NCBI RefSeq assembly: GCF_009649815.1
Contig: NZ_WJIC01000021.1
Location: 62,001-126,000 of the forward strand
Origin: Nocardia sp. SYP-A9097
GTDB lineage: Bacteria > Actinomycetota > Actinomycetes > Mycobacteriales > Mycobacteriaceae
Direction: 5' to 3'
Length of the DNA: 64,000 nucleotides
The stretch's first letter is position 1; the number at the start of each line of letters is the position of its first letter. This document shows, in pieces, positions 17,388-25,407 of the stretch. The notes beneath the pieces are model-generated. The model had not been told where the DNA came from. It saw nothing but the letters and a program-made list of their open reading frames with translations, and did no database searches. Both the position numbers and the translations under genes were made by a program.

Positions 17388-18560
17388 ATGCCACTGAGAG
17401 ACGACTTCCTTTGGGGCGCGGCCACTTCCGCGCACCAGACCGAAGGCAATAATGTCAATGCCGACTGGTGGGTCTACGAACAGCGGGGAATCGTTCCTGA
17501 ACGCAGCGGCGACGCCGTCGACAGCTACCACCGGTACCCCGAGGATATGGGACTGCTCGCCGACGCCGGCCTCAATGCCTACCGCTTCAGCATCGAATGG
17601 GCGCGCATAGAACCGGAGCAGGGCCACTTCTCCCGGGCGGCGCTCGAACACTATCGGCGGATGATCGACACCGCGCGGCAGTTCCAGCTCGAACCTGTTG
17701 TGACGCTTCATCATTTCACGTCCCCGCGCTGGTTCAGCCGGGCCGGTGGCTGGCAGCATCCGGAGGCGATCGAATGGTTCTCCCGGTACGTGCAGCGGGT
17801 GACCGCCATCCTCGGCGATGTCGAGTGGGTCTGCACCATCAATGAACCCAATATCGCCGCCCTGGGGCACCGGTATTTCCAGCTGGCGGCCGAAACCGGG
17901 GGAGCGGCGGCAGGTATCGCGCAGGTCCGGCTGGTCCCGGACGACGAAATCGGTGACCTGCTGGTGCTCGCGCATCGTCGAGCGGTTGAGATCCTGCGAG
18001 CCGAGACCTCGGCGAAGGTGGGTTGGACGGTGGCGCAACAGGCATTCGAGCTGACACCCGGCAACGAGGAGGCCCTCGCCCGCGCCAACTACACCTGGGA
18101 GGACAGGTATACCGAAGGCGCACAAGGCGATGACTTCCTCGGCGTCCAGTCCTACACCAGCCAGCCCGTCGGCCCGGACGGTCCGATTCCGCATCCGCCT
18201 CACCCCGACAACACGCTGACCGGTTGGGCCTATCGCCCCGACGCGCTGGGCATCGCGCTGCGGCGGGCCTGGGAAACCAGCGGCGGACTGCCCCTGCTGG
18301 TGACCGAGAACGGCATGGCGACAGCCGATGACGCACGCCGAATCGCCTACACCACAGCGGCTTTGACACATCTGGAAGCGGCGGTCGCCGACGGCATCGA
18401 CGTGCGCGGCTACCTGCACTGGAGCGCACTGGACAATTTCGAATGGGGACACTGGGCCCCGGCCTTCGGTCTCATCGCGGTGGATCGAACGACCTTCGCC
18501 CGCACACCCAAGCCGAGCCTGGCCTGGCTCGGCGAGGTGGCAAAGAACAACGGGCTGTAG
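17388..18560 (+). CDS. Glycoside hydrolase family 1 beta-glucosidase (intracellular)
   Basis: A 390-residue retaining GH1 enzyme without a signal peptide. It has the barrel start DDFLWGAATSAHQTEG, the acid/base E153 in INEP and the nucleophile E307 in VTENG, plus HWSALDNFEWGHW near the end. It is somewhat shorter than the usual 440-470 residues. The ATG at 17388 is preceded by GAAGAGGAAAT. It is the last gene of the SDR-transporter operon and probably hydrolyses the transported glycoside. Confidence 0.93.
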   Translation: MPLRDDFLWGAATSAHQTEGNNVNADWWVYEQRGIVPERSGDAVDSYHRYPEDMGLLADAGLNAYRFSIEWARIEPEQGHFSRAALEHYRRMIDTARQFQLEPVVTLHHFTSPRWFSRAGGWQHPEAIEWFSRYVQRVTAILGDVEWVCTINEPNIAALGHRYFQLAAETGGAAAGIAQVRLVPDDEIGDLLVLAHRRAVEILRAETSAKVGWTVAQQAFELTPGNEEALARANYTWEDRYTEGAQGDDFLGVQSYTSQPVGPDGPIPHPPHPDNTLTGWAYRPDALGIALRRAWETSGGLPLLVTENGMATADDARRIAYTTAALTHLEAAVADGIDVRGYLHWSALDNFEWGHWAPAFGLIAVDRTTFARTPKPSLAWLGEVAKNNGL

Positions 18561-18584
18561 GTTTTTCGGCGATCGGGCGATATC

Positions 18585-18998
18585 TCATCGGGTCGGGAGC
18601 GGTTTTCCGTCGAATCGGTCGGCCAGCCAGGTCGCGCCGACGGGGATGGCGTTCGCGGCGCCCAGACTGTGCGCCACGATGCCGAGTTCGGGCAGCAGCG
18701 GCGCGGTGTCGATCGCATGCGGGTAGTCGACCGGCGTGCCGCCGGCCCGCCAGTTCTCGACCATTTGGTCGGTCAGTGCGGACGGCACCACGTCGTCATT
18801 GACGTTCTGTAGCACCAGGACCGGGTCGGCGGGGGACTCGCTGCCGAGGGTGTCGATGATGCTGAGCCCATTGTTGGTGAACTCGCGTGACCACCGCAGC
18901 CCGTACAGGTAGTTGCTGAGGTTGCATTGCCGGGCGGTCGTGTGCAGGAAGTCGATTCCCGCGGGATTGAGCCCCGCACGATCGTCACGGACCGCGCT
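18585..18998 (-). pseudogene. C-terminal remnant of a LIP-type secretory lipase
   Basis: An open minus frame from after a TAA at 18999-19001 to the stop at 18585, with no proper start. It reads DRAGLNPAGIDFLHTTARQ and later VLVLQNVNDDVVPSALTDQM, then a His-containing C-terminus. This parallels the last third of the lipase at 12484-13701 (NYQADTDDVVPVGQADDLV). The nucleophile part is gone. It lies immediately after the secreted GH1 gene, which suggests loss of a second lipase by deletion. Confidence 0.6.
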
Positions 18999-19039
18999 TT
19001 AAACGCGTTCGGATCCGTGTCTGCAATCGTCTGCAATCC

Positions 19040-20344
19040 TTATCCGGCGGGATCGAGGCAGCTGTCGAGCCCGTCCACCACCGAACAGGTGACGGCGGGA
19101 CGAGAAGGGTTGTAGTCCGCGCGAACTCCGCCATCGGCGATGAGGGTGCGATAGGCGTCGACGGCGGTCGTCGGGCGGCGAGTGAGCGCCGGATCGTTCT
19201 TCACGTCCACGGTGTAGAGCCCGAATCGTGAAGTGTACGTTCCCCATTCGTAGTTATCGGTAATGCTCCAGTAGTTGTAGCCGATCACCTTCGCGCCGTC
19301 GTCCACCGCGCGCTGCACCCAGTAGACGATGTCCCTGAGATGATCCGCGCGGTCGTAGCCGTCGGGTCGTAGCGCCCCGTTCTCGGTCGGCATGCCGTTC
19401 TCCACGACATACAGCGGCATACCCGGAAATGCCTTGGCGTAGTGGCGAAGTGCGTAATAGATCCCGTCCGCGGCGATGCTGGACTTCCACGGTTCGGAGA
19501 AGGTGTTGCTGTAGCTCAGATCAGTCGGTGACATCGAGTAGTAGTAATCCAGGCCGATGAAGTCGAGCTTGTCGACCACACGGTCGAAGAAGGTGGTGTC
19601 CACGGCCGCTTCCGCGGCGGGGAAGTACGCGATATTCGACGACACCTGCGCGCCGGGTTGTGCGGCGTGGATGTAGTCGTAGATATCGCGATGCAATCGC
19701 ACCCACTGGTCCAGGGCCGCGGGAACATTCGCGGCCCCGACCCCACCGGTCCGGACTTCCTGAAACACGTACGCCGACGGTTCATTGAAGGTGATCCAGA
19801 GCGGGTTCAGCCCGGCATAGCGGTCAACCACCTTGCGCGCGTTCGCGATCCAGGCCGCGGACATCTCGGCGTTGTTCCAGCCACCGCGATCGAAGGCCCA
19901 GCCCGGGTACACCCAGTGATCGATGGTGATCATCGGCCGCATACCCGCGGCGTGAATGGCGGCGAGCACATTGTCATAGAACTGCCAGGCGGCCGGATCG
20001 TACTGTCCCGGTTGGGGTTCCAAGCGAGCCCATTCGACGCTGATGCGAAACACGCCCGCGCCGAGCGCTTTCGCGTTCCGGATGTCCTCGGGATAGCGGT
20101 GCAGGAAGTCGACCGAGGTGCCGACCTGGTCGGGGGTCTGTCCGGTCGCGGCCAGCCGCATCCAGTTGCTGTCGGGGGAGTCGCCTTCGTTCTGGAAGCC
20201 CGAGGACGATACGCCCCACAGGAAGTCGCCGGGCAGGGCCGCGACTCGGCGGGCGATTGCCGGGTCCGGGGCCGCGACGGCCGGTGGTATTGCCATCAGG
20301 GCGAGTCCCGCGGCAGCGGCTACCAGGGCGGTCCGTCGACGCAT
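19040..20344 (-). CDS. Secreted glycoside hydrolase family 1 beta-glucosidase
   Basis: A 434-residue GH1 enzyme with a signal peptide (RRR then ALVAAAAGLALMAIPPAVAA), unusual for a family that is mostly cytoplasmic. The acid/base is E188 in FNEP and the nucleophile E315 in VVENG; ITDNYEWG precedes the C-terminus. The start at 20344 follows GAGGAGA. It is divergent from TetR 2, with a near-perfect TetR operator between them. It would begin extracellular deglucosylation of the same substrates handled inside by the other GH1 and GH3 enzymes. Confidence 0.93.
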   Translation of the reverse strand: MRRRTALVAAAAGLALMAIPPAVAAPDPAIARRVAALPGDFLWGVSSSGFQNEGDSPDSNWMRLAATGQTPDQVGTSVDFLHRYPEDIRNAKALGAGVFRISVEWARLEPQPGQYDPAAWQFYDNVLAAIHAAGMRPMITIDHWVYPGWAFDRGGWNNAEMSAAWIANARKVVDRYAGLNPLWITFNEPSAYVFQEVRTGGVGAANVPAALDQWVRLHRDIYDYIHAAQPGAQVSSNIAYFPAAEAAVDTTFFDRVVDKLDFIGLDYYYSMSPTDLSYSNTFSEPWKSSIAADGIYYALRHYAKAFPGMPLYVVENGMPTENGALRPDGYDRADHLRDIVYWVQRAVDDGAKVIGYNYWSITDNYEWGTYTSRFGLYTVDVKNDPALTRRPTTAVDAYRTLIADGGVRADYNPSRPAVTCSVVDGLDSCLDPAG

Positions 20345-20403
20345 GAGTTCTCCTCGTGATTCGAATTCCCGGGATGCTCCGGGTGGTCTGGCGAAGACCA
20401 TAG

Positions 20404-20427
20404 CTGACAGACCGATCGGTCAGCCAG
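20404..20427. promoter_or_regulatory. TetR-type operator, site C (best palindrome)
   Basis: A 24-bp palindrome with core GACCGATCGGTC and outer CTG/CAG; only two base pairs break symmetry. It lies between the divergent secreted GH1 gene and tetR 2, 37 bases before the latter. It is the best-formed of four related sites. Confidence 0.75.
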
Positions 20428-20463
20428 CTTGTCGACGGAACATTTGTCTTAGGCTTCAACCTC

Positions 20464-21081
20464 ATGGCAACCACCGAATCCGCGCAGCGCTCGGGCGAAC
20501 AGGCCCGCACCAAGATCATCGGCATCGCGCTGCAGCACTTCGGGCAGCACGGCTACCGGGGCGGTTCGCTGGCCCGCATCGCCGCCGAGGCGGGCATCTC
20601 GCAATCGGGTCTGCTGCACCACTTCGGCACCAAAGCCGCACTGCTGCAAGCGGTTCTCGGCGCCCGCGACATCCAGGATCTGGTGACCACCGGCACCGGC
20701 CTCGAAGACTTCGTCGCGATGGACTTCGAGGAGCTGCTCGAATTCCTGGTCCGGGTGGTGCGAAACAACGCCGGTAGCCCGGACCTGGTTCGGCTCGCGC
20801 ATTTGGTCGCGGCCGAGGCATCGGGTCCCGATCATCCCGCGTACGAGTGGGTCGTGGGCCGGTTGCGGTTTCTGCAGTCGCTGATCGGCGACGCGCTGCG
20901 CCGCAGCATCGACGCCGGCACGGTGCGCGCCGATGCCGACATTCGCGGCGTGACCGAGTGGCTCATCGCCATGTCGGAGGGGCTGGAGAATCAGTGGCTG
21001 CTCGACCCCGAGGTCGACATGGTCGGATCGTTCGAACGATTTGTGGCCGAGTTGCGCCGATCGGTGTCCGCTGCCAACTGA
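20464..21081 (+). CDS. TetR-family regulator 2 of the glycosidase locus
   Basis: A 205-residue TetR protein: HTH with IIGIALQHFGQHGYRGGSL and recognition helix GISQSGLLHHF, identical in that stretch to TetR 1. The C-terminal part AMSEGLENQWLLDPEVDM also parallels TetR 1, so the two are paralogues. The ATG at 20464 has no ribosome site; TAGGCT at 20450-20455 lies 8 bases upstream, which would fit a leaderless transcript. It probably represses itself and the divergent GH1 through the palindrome at 20404-20427. Confidence 0.92.
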   Translation: MATTESAQRSGEQARTKIIGIALQHFGQHGYRGGSLARIAAEAGISQSGLLHHFGTKAALLQAVLGARDIQDLVTTGTGLEDFVAMDFEELLEFLVRVVRNNAGSPDLVRLAHLVAAEASGPDHPAYEWVVGRLRFLQSLIGDALRRSIDAGTVRADADIRGVTEWLIAMSEGLENQWLLDPEVDMVGSFERFVAELRRSVSAAN

Positions 21082-21133
21082 CGTCTGATCAGCGAAAACC
21101 TCGTTCTTCGAACGAGATTCGCCCATTTCCTAG

Positions 21134-21157
21134 CTGACTGACCGATCGAACGGTATG
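21134..21157. promoter_or_regulatory. TetR-type operator, site D
   Basis: The left part CTGACTGACCGATCG matches site C at 14 of 15 positions; the right part is degenerate (AACGGTATG). It lies between tetR 2 and the first gene of the paralogous secreted pair, 91 bases before its start. Confidence 0.55.
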
Positions 21158-21247
21158 TTCGTGACGCCTGACACAACGCCGGGCCCCGTTGTGAACGGCT
21201 CGCCGGTGCCAATGAGGCGCCGGCGCATCGCGAAGCTGAGGAAGCAC

Positions 21248-21961
21248 ATGAATATTCGTCGAGCCACCCTCACGGCGGCCATCGCCGCCACGGGTGTCAT
21301 CGTCAGCGCCACCACCGCGGGGGCCACCCCGGAGACCGCGCCACCGCCCGTCGGCTATCACGCCACGCTCACCGACGGAACGGTGATCACCACCCTCGAC
21401 AACGGCACCTTCGCTCCGGCCGCGGACCCGGCCACGGTCACCATCCGCAATGCCGCCGGACAGGTGCTGGACTCGCTGCCGCTGTCCTTCGTCGTGGACG
21501 GTCAGCGCATGCCGATCGATCAGCAGATCTCCGCGGACGGCCACACCCTGCGACTCACTCCCCGGGCCGAGGCCGTCGATCGCACCGTGTTGCAGCCGGT
21601 GGCCTCGCCACTGGAAGACCAGCTGGCCATGAACGACCTCATCAACGCGGTCAGTATCGGCACCTCGATCGGCAGCCTGATCGGCACCGCCATCGGCGCC
21701 ACCTTCGGTATCGGAGTCGGACTCGCCATGGCCGGGGCCTCGTGTGTCGTGCTCAGCCTCGGTTGCGTTGTCGCGGTGCTGCCGATCGTCACCCTGGTCG
21801 GTGGCGTCGGTGGTCTCGCCGGACTGGTTCTGGGCGGCGGGCCGACCACCGCGTATGCGCTCTACCAGTACGTGACGACCCTGCAGTCGGCCCCGGGGCA
21901 GAGCAAGTACGCCCCGAATCTCGCCGGTCGCCCCGGGATCCCCGCCGCCCCGGCGAACTAG
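21248..21961 (+). CDS. Secreted protein with glycine-zipper hydrophobic region, paralogue 1
   Basis: A 237-residue exported protein of unknown function. After a signal peptide (LTAAIAATGVIVSATTAGA) comes a beta-rich domain with GYHATLTDGTVITTLDNGTF, AAGQVLDSLPLSFVVDGQR and LRLTPRA. A conserved PLEDQLAMNDL linker leads to a glycine-zipper stretch (SIGTSIGSLIGTAIGATFGIG) and a second hydrophobic segment with two cysteines, ending in a short polar tail. The ATG at 21248 follows GAGGAAG. Its neighbour 17 bases downstream has the same domain order. I recognise the pair as a type seen in Nocardia-like genomes but know no function. Confidence 0.85.
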   Translation: MNIRRATLTAAIAATGVIVSATTAGATPETAPPPVGYHATLTDGTVITTLDNGTFAPAADPATVTIRNAAGQVLDSLPLSFVVDGQRMPIDQQISADGHTLRLTPRAEAVDRTVLQPVASPLEDQLAMNDLINAVSIGTSIGSLIGTAIGATFGIGVGLAMAGASCVVLSLGCVVAVLPIVTLVGGVGGLAGLVLGGGPTTAYALYQYVTTLQSAPGQSKYAPNLAGRPGIPAAPAN

Positions 21962-21978
21962 AGCGGAGAAGTGGCGTA

Positions 21979-22725
21979 ATGAACAGTCCCAGAACAGCTT
22001 TCGCCGCGGCAATGTGCGCGTGCGCGGTCACGATCACCGCGGCGGCGGCCGATGCCGAGCCCGCTGATGTCGTGCAATACCGGGCCGCGGTGGTCGCTGA
22101 TTCGGTCGTCACAACCCTCGACCACGCGACCTTCGCCCTCGAACCCGGCGGTCAAGCGGTGGCGGTGCACGCCACGGACGGCCGGCAGCTGCTCGAACTA
22201 CCGCTGGCCTTCCTGCTCGACGGGCAGCGCCGAACCATTCAGCACAGCATCACCGGGGACGGTCGCACGCTGATCCTGACTCCCGACAATGGGATTCACT
22301 CGGTGGCGTCCCCGATGGAAGACCAACTCGCGGTCAATGATCTGGCCACCAATATGAGTACCGGCCCGATGGTCGGTGGTCTCGTCGGCGCTGTGGTCGG
22401 CGCGCTGGTCGGTGTCGTCATCGGGCTCGGTTCCTGCCTGGTGGTCGGCCCGGCCTGTCTGGCGACCGCGCCCGCCGCCATCGGCGCGTTCGCGGGTGGC
22501 GGCGGTCTGCTCGGCACGCTGATCATCGGTGGCGCCGCGATGGCGGACGGCCTGTGGAAGTACGTCACGACCTTGCAGGCCGCGCCCGGTGAAAGCGTGT
22601 ACGCCAACCGGGACGGCATTCTGGATCCCAATGGAACCGGTGTCCCCGACGCGAACCTGCGGCTGCCGAAGGGTGCTCTGGGCTCGGGATCGTCGAATGG
22701 TTCGTCGAGCGGTTCGGCGAAGTAA
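21979..22725 (+). CDS. Secreted protein with glycine-zipper hydrophobic region, paralogue 2
   Basis: A 248-residue exported protein, same layout as its upstream neighbour: signal peptide, beta domain (VQYRAAVVADSVVTTLDHATF, LLELPLAFLLDGQR, LILTP), SPMEDQLAVNDL, a glycine-zipper stretch (GPMVGGLVGAVVGALVGVVIG), two cysteines (GSCLVVGPACLA), then WKYVTTLQAAPGESVY and a Ser/Gly-rich tail. Segments such as YVTTLQ.APG are shared with paralogue 1. It was formed by tandem duplication and is co-transcribed. Function unknown. Confidence 0.85.
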   Translation: MNSPRTAFAAAMCACAVTITAAAADAEPADVVQYRAAVVADSVVTTLDHATFALEPGGQAVAVHATDGRQLLELPLAFLLDGQRRTIQHSITGDGRTLILTPDNGIHSVASPMEDQLAVNDLATNMSTGPMVGGLVGAVVGALVGVVIGLGSCLVVGPACLATAPAAIGAFAGGGGLLGTLIIGGAAMADGLWKYVTTLQAAPGESVYANRDGILDPNGTGVPDANLRLPKGALGSGSSNGSSSGSAK

Positions 22726-22824
22726 TCCGTCGATGACAGGCTGATCGGGCAGCCGGCTCGGCGGCCGGTCGGCCGGATCGTGAGTGACCACCGCTCGCGT
22801 TCCGGCCGATTGGCCGAGCCCGGC

Positions 22825-23142
22825 CTACGCTTGGATAACCTCGATCCCCACCAGCGCGTTCAGTGAATCGCAACTGGCCCAGGACTGGTTCTGCCCGAAT
22901 TCCACGGGGCCGTATTTCCAATAGGTGAATGGGACGGGCCACGCAATGCAGGTGAGCTTCACTTGATGCCAGGTCGGCAGCTCACAATTGGCCATCCCAC
23001 CGGTGTTGAAAATGTTGTAAAGGTGACAGTTGGCCTGCCACACCGGTACGTCAGCCTGGGCAACGCCCCCACCAGCGAGCACAGCGGCCGAAGCCGCGAT
23101 GGCAACGAAGACGCTGGCAGCAAGCCGCTTCGCAGATAGCAT
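22825..23142 (-). CDS. Small secreted protein
   Basis: A 105-residue protein with a signal peptide (LAASVFVAIAASAAVLAGGGVAQA) and a mature part of about 75 residues containing four cysteines (NCHLYNIF, NCELPTW, LTCIAWP, ASCDSL), probably two disulfides. The start at 23142 follows GGGAGGTC. Similar short secreted proteins are common in Nocardia and Mycobacterium; I cannot assign a function. Confidence 0.75.
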   Translation of the reverse strand: MLSAKRLAASVFVAIAASAAVLAGGGVAQADVPVWQANCHLYNIFNTGGMANCELPTWHQVKLTCIAWPVPFTYWKYGPVEFGQNQSWASCDSLNALVGIEVIQA

Positions 23143-23629
23143 TCCGACCTCCCGAATTGGTGTTGTCTGGAAAACATCGCACACGGATCGCAGTCGTTAC
23201 TTTCGCGGTCGACGCCGCGACAACCATTTTCCCACGCCCTTGAATGGCTTGACCCGGGATCAATTGGTCGAATTCTCTGCCGAAAGAACTCGCGCATTGA
23301 TAAGGGGCCGGTGATTGATTTGTGGTACCCCGCGACGTTCGGCCCGTCGGCACCCGGGCCGATCGCACGACGCGATCGGGTTCGTGAAATCGAGTATGAA
23401 TCCGATCACCGTGGTTTCGCCCCGTTCGGCCGTCTCTGGCGCTGTGACGAGGTATTACGCAAGGCCGCAGCCCTTTACGTGTAGAACTCCACCCTCCGAA
23501 TGTGCTGATACGCGGGGTGTCGGTCTCACATCTCGACGTGGGAATCGGAGATGATGTCGTCTTCTGACAGGTTTCGCGCCGCATGACCTCTGCGGCCGAT
23601 TGGGATGAATGACGGGAAGGGGGAGGGGC
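23143..23629. other. Intergenic region without recognised features
   Basis: About 490 bases between divergent genes. A 79-codon plus frame (23315-23554) is open but rich in Arg/Ser/Pro with no ribosome site or recognisable motif, so I do not call it. No repeat or strong hairpin was seen. Confidence 0.5.
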
Positions 23630-23941
23630 ATGGATGGTCGAAATGAGTTCGAGCGGATCGCGATTGCGCTGACCGATCTTTACGAGAGCACGCTCGTGGC
23701 GCAGGTACGCGCCAGCGCGGGTCCTGAAGCCGCGGAGCTGGTTTCGGCGGATCTGGCCGGAATCGCCCGGCAGGTCGCGATCCGCCTGGTAGGGCAGGAT
23801 CCGGTGGCGGCGGCGGACGCCGCCGAGATCGTTCGCGCGGTCTTGCCCCCTGATACCGGTGACGACTTCGAGCGCACACCACTGGGACTCGCGGTCCGGG
23901 CTGCGGAAGGCGCTGCGGCGCAGGTCATCTCAGCCTATTGA
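23630..23941 (+). CDS. Hypothetical protein
   Basis: A 103-residue protein starting MDGRNEFERIAIALTDL after the strong purine-rich ribosome site GGGAGGGG. It is mostly alpha-helical and acidic (VRASAGPEAAELVSADLAGIARQ...), with no signal peptide or membrane segment. It converges with and overlaps the following membrane protein gene by 12 bases. I recognise no family. Confidence 0.65.
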   Translation: MDGRNEFERIAIALTDLYESTLVAQVRASAGPEAAELVSADLAGIARQVAIRLVGQDPVAAADAAEIVRAVLPPDTGDDFERTPLGLAVRAAEGAAAQVISAY

Positions 23942-24745
23942 GTCGAGGTCGCGGACGCGTTCCGCCTCCGCGACCGTCCGACGCCGATTGTGCTGGAGTC
24001 CGACACCGACCACCAGAATGAGCAGCAGCACGATGCTGGTGCCCCAGGTCCCGAATCCCAACCCGCCCTTGACATGTGACTTGGACAGCAGATCGCCGAC
24101 GGTCGCGCCGAGCGGCCGGGTGAGTACGAATGCCATCCAGAACAGCAGCACGCCGGAGATGCGCGTGACGTAGTGCGCCGCGAGAATGACCGCCATGACG
24201 GTCGCGATCAAAGCGGCGCTGCCCCAGTACCCGAGCCCGGAACTGTCGGAGAGGTAGTCGCCGACCGATGTGCCCAGCGTGTTGGACAGCAGAATCGCCG
24301 ACCAGTACAGGATTTCACCGCGCACGCTGGTGATCGCGCAGACATCGTAGGTTTGCCCGCTGAGCTTCCAGATCATGAAAACGATTGCGAGCCCGGCGAT
24401 CAGCACCGCGGCCCCGCCCCCATAGCCGAGCCCGCCATCGGTGGAGGTCCCATCCCCCGGCCCGCGATTGAGCAGATCGGAGATGGTCGTACCCGCGGTA
24501 CTCGTGGCCGCGATAACAGTCCAGTACAGTGCGGGCCGGAATCGCCGTGCCCGCAATTGCGCGAGCAGACTGACCGCGAAAACGCCGAGGAACAGCACCG
24601 ATGCCGCGGCATACCCCAGATGCAAGGTCTGCGCGAGCAGATCACCCCCGGTCTCCCCAAGTGTGGTCGCCGCGATCTTCAGTCCCCAGAAACCAGCGGT
24701 CACCTGAGGAAGCTTGTAATCACTCCGGGTTGCCGTAACGGCCAT
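23930..24745 (-). CDS. Multi-pass membrane protein with four internal repeats (COG4705-like)
   Basis: A 271-residue integral membrane protein with about eight hydrophobic segments. Each of four repeats (two segments each) carries a G/TxxGD-type motif at a helix start: TTLGETGGDLL, GTTISDLLNRG, GTSVGDYLSD and GATVGDLLSK. This is the layout of the uncharacterised membrane-anchored family I associate with COG4705. The acidic residues within the membrane motifs suggest cation binding or transport, which is inference. Its promoter would be in the 163 bases before the terminator at 24862-24901. Confidence 0.8.
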   Translation of the reverse strand: MAVTATRSDYKLPQVTAGFWGLKIAATTLGETGGDLLAQTLHLGYAAASVLFLGVFAVSLLAQLRARRFRPALYWTVIAATSTAGTTISDLLNRGPGDGTSTDGGLGYGGGAAVLIAGLAIVFMIWKLSGQTYDVCAITSVRGEILYWSAILLSNTLGTSVGDYLSDSSGLGYWGSAALIATVMAVILAAHYVTRISGVLLFWMAFVLTRPLGATVGDLLSKSHVKGGLGFGTWGTSIVLLLILVVGVGLQHNRRRTVAEAERVRDLDSIG

Positions 24746-24861
24746 GCGGTGATTCCCTTCTCGGGGTGGATCTCTCGAAGATCATCTACGGCAGCGATAG
24801 TGCCGATACCCCGCTGAGAACGCGCTGAGACGCCCGGCGTCCGGGCTGGGGTCCATAGAGA

Positions 24862-24901
24862 AATGGCCGGTCATTGCGGATTTTCGCGATGACCGGCCAT
24901 T
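24862..24901. terminator. Strong hairpin terminator
   Basis: A perfect 13-bp stem (AATGGCCGGTCAT / ATGACCGGCCATT) plus an inner GCG/CGC stem around GATTTT. On the minus strand it directly follows the secreted protein gene ending at 24908 and is followed by TTCTCT. It should stop transcription before the gene at 24745. Confidence 0.8.
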
Positions 24902-24907
24902 CTGGTG

Positions 24908-25294
24908 TCAGTGGCCGGATGAACCGGTGAGGAGGCCGGGGAGGAGGCTGCCGGGGAGGTTGGAGGAGCCGGTGGAGGTTTTGAGGGTCCAGGTGCCGCA
25001 GCCGGTGGTGAAGAAGGCTACGTCGGTGGATTGGATTGTGACGGTGGCTGATCCGTTGGTGGCGCCGCCGGTTTGCAGGACGGCGGTGGCGCTGGGGGTG
25101 AGGGCCGAGAGGCGGGCCCAGGCGCAGGTCGAGAGGGCGGTGGTGGTGGTGTAGGTGCCCGCCTGGATGTCGGTGCCGATGGTGAAGATGGAGTCGGTGC
25201 CCATGCTGGTGCCGGCCGCGCCGGCGGTTCCGGTGGTGCTCAGTACGGCGGTGGCGGCGAGAGCGAACCCGCTGACCCAGAGTGACTTGCGCAT
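24908..25294 (-). CDS. Secreted hypothetical protein
   Basis: A 128-residue protein with a signal peptide (MRKSLWVSGFALAATAVLSTTGTAGAA split by a basic N-terminus). The mature part resembles the repeat unit often annotated as a secreted actinobacterial beta protein: TDIQAGTYTTTTALSTCAW and TIQSTDVAFFTTGCGTWTL. Two cysteines may form a disulfide. The start at 25294 has GAGGAC upstream. It is followed by a strong terminator. No function is known to me. Confidence 0.8.
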   Translation of the reverse strand: MRKSLWVSGFALAATAVLSTTGTAGAAGTSMGTDSIFTIGTDIQAGTYTTTTALSTCAWARLSALTPSATAVLQTGGATNGSATVTIQSTDVAFFTTGCGTWTLKTSTGSSNLPGSLLPGLLTGSSGH

Positions 25295-25407
25295 ATAGGG
25301 GTGTCCTCAAGTGTGTGAAACAGTTGCATTTCGGAGGCTAATGGGTGCGCGGACGGGGTGGTCGGATTTGGCCGATCTGCTCGTCATCCGGGTAGCTGCC
25401 GGGCTGC

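Noticed and set aside
16186..17394. A 402-codon minus frame opposite the GPH-type transporter
   Set aside because: Antisense shadow with extreme Arg/His/Gln content and no ribosome site.
23315..23554. A 79-codon plus frame in the gap after the small secreted protein
   Set aside because: No ribosome site, no motif, and amino acid composition typical of non-coding GC-rich DNA.
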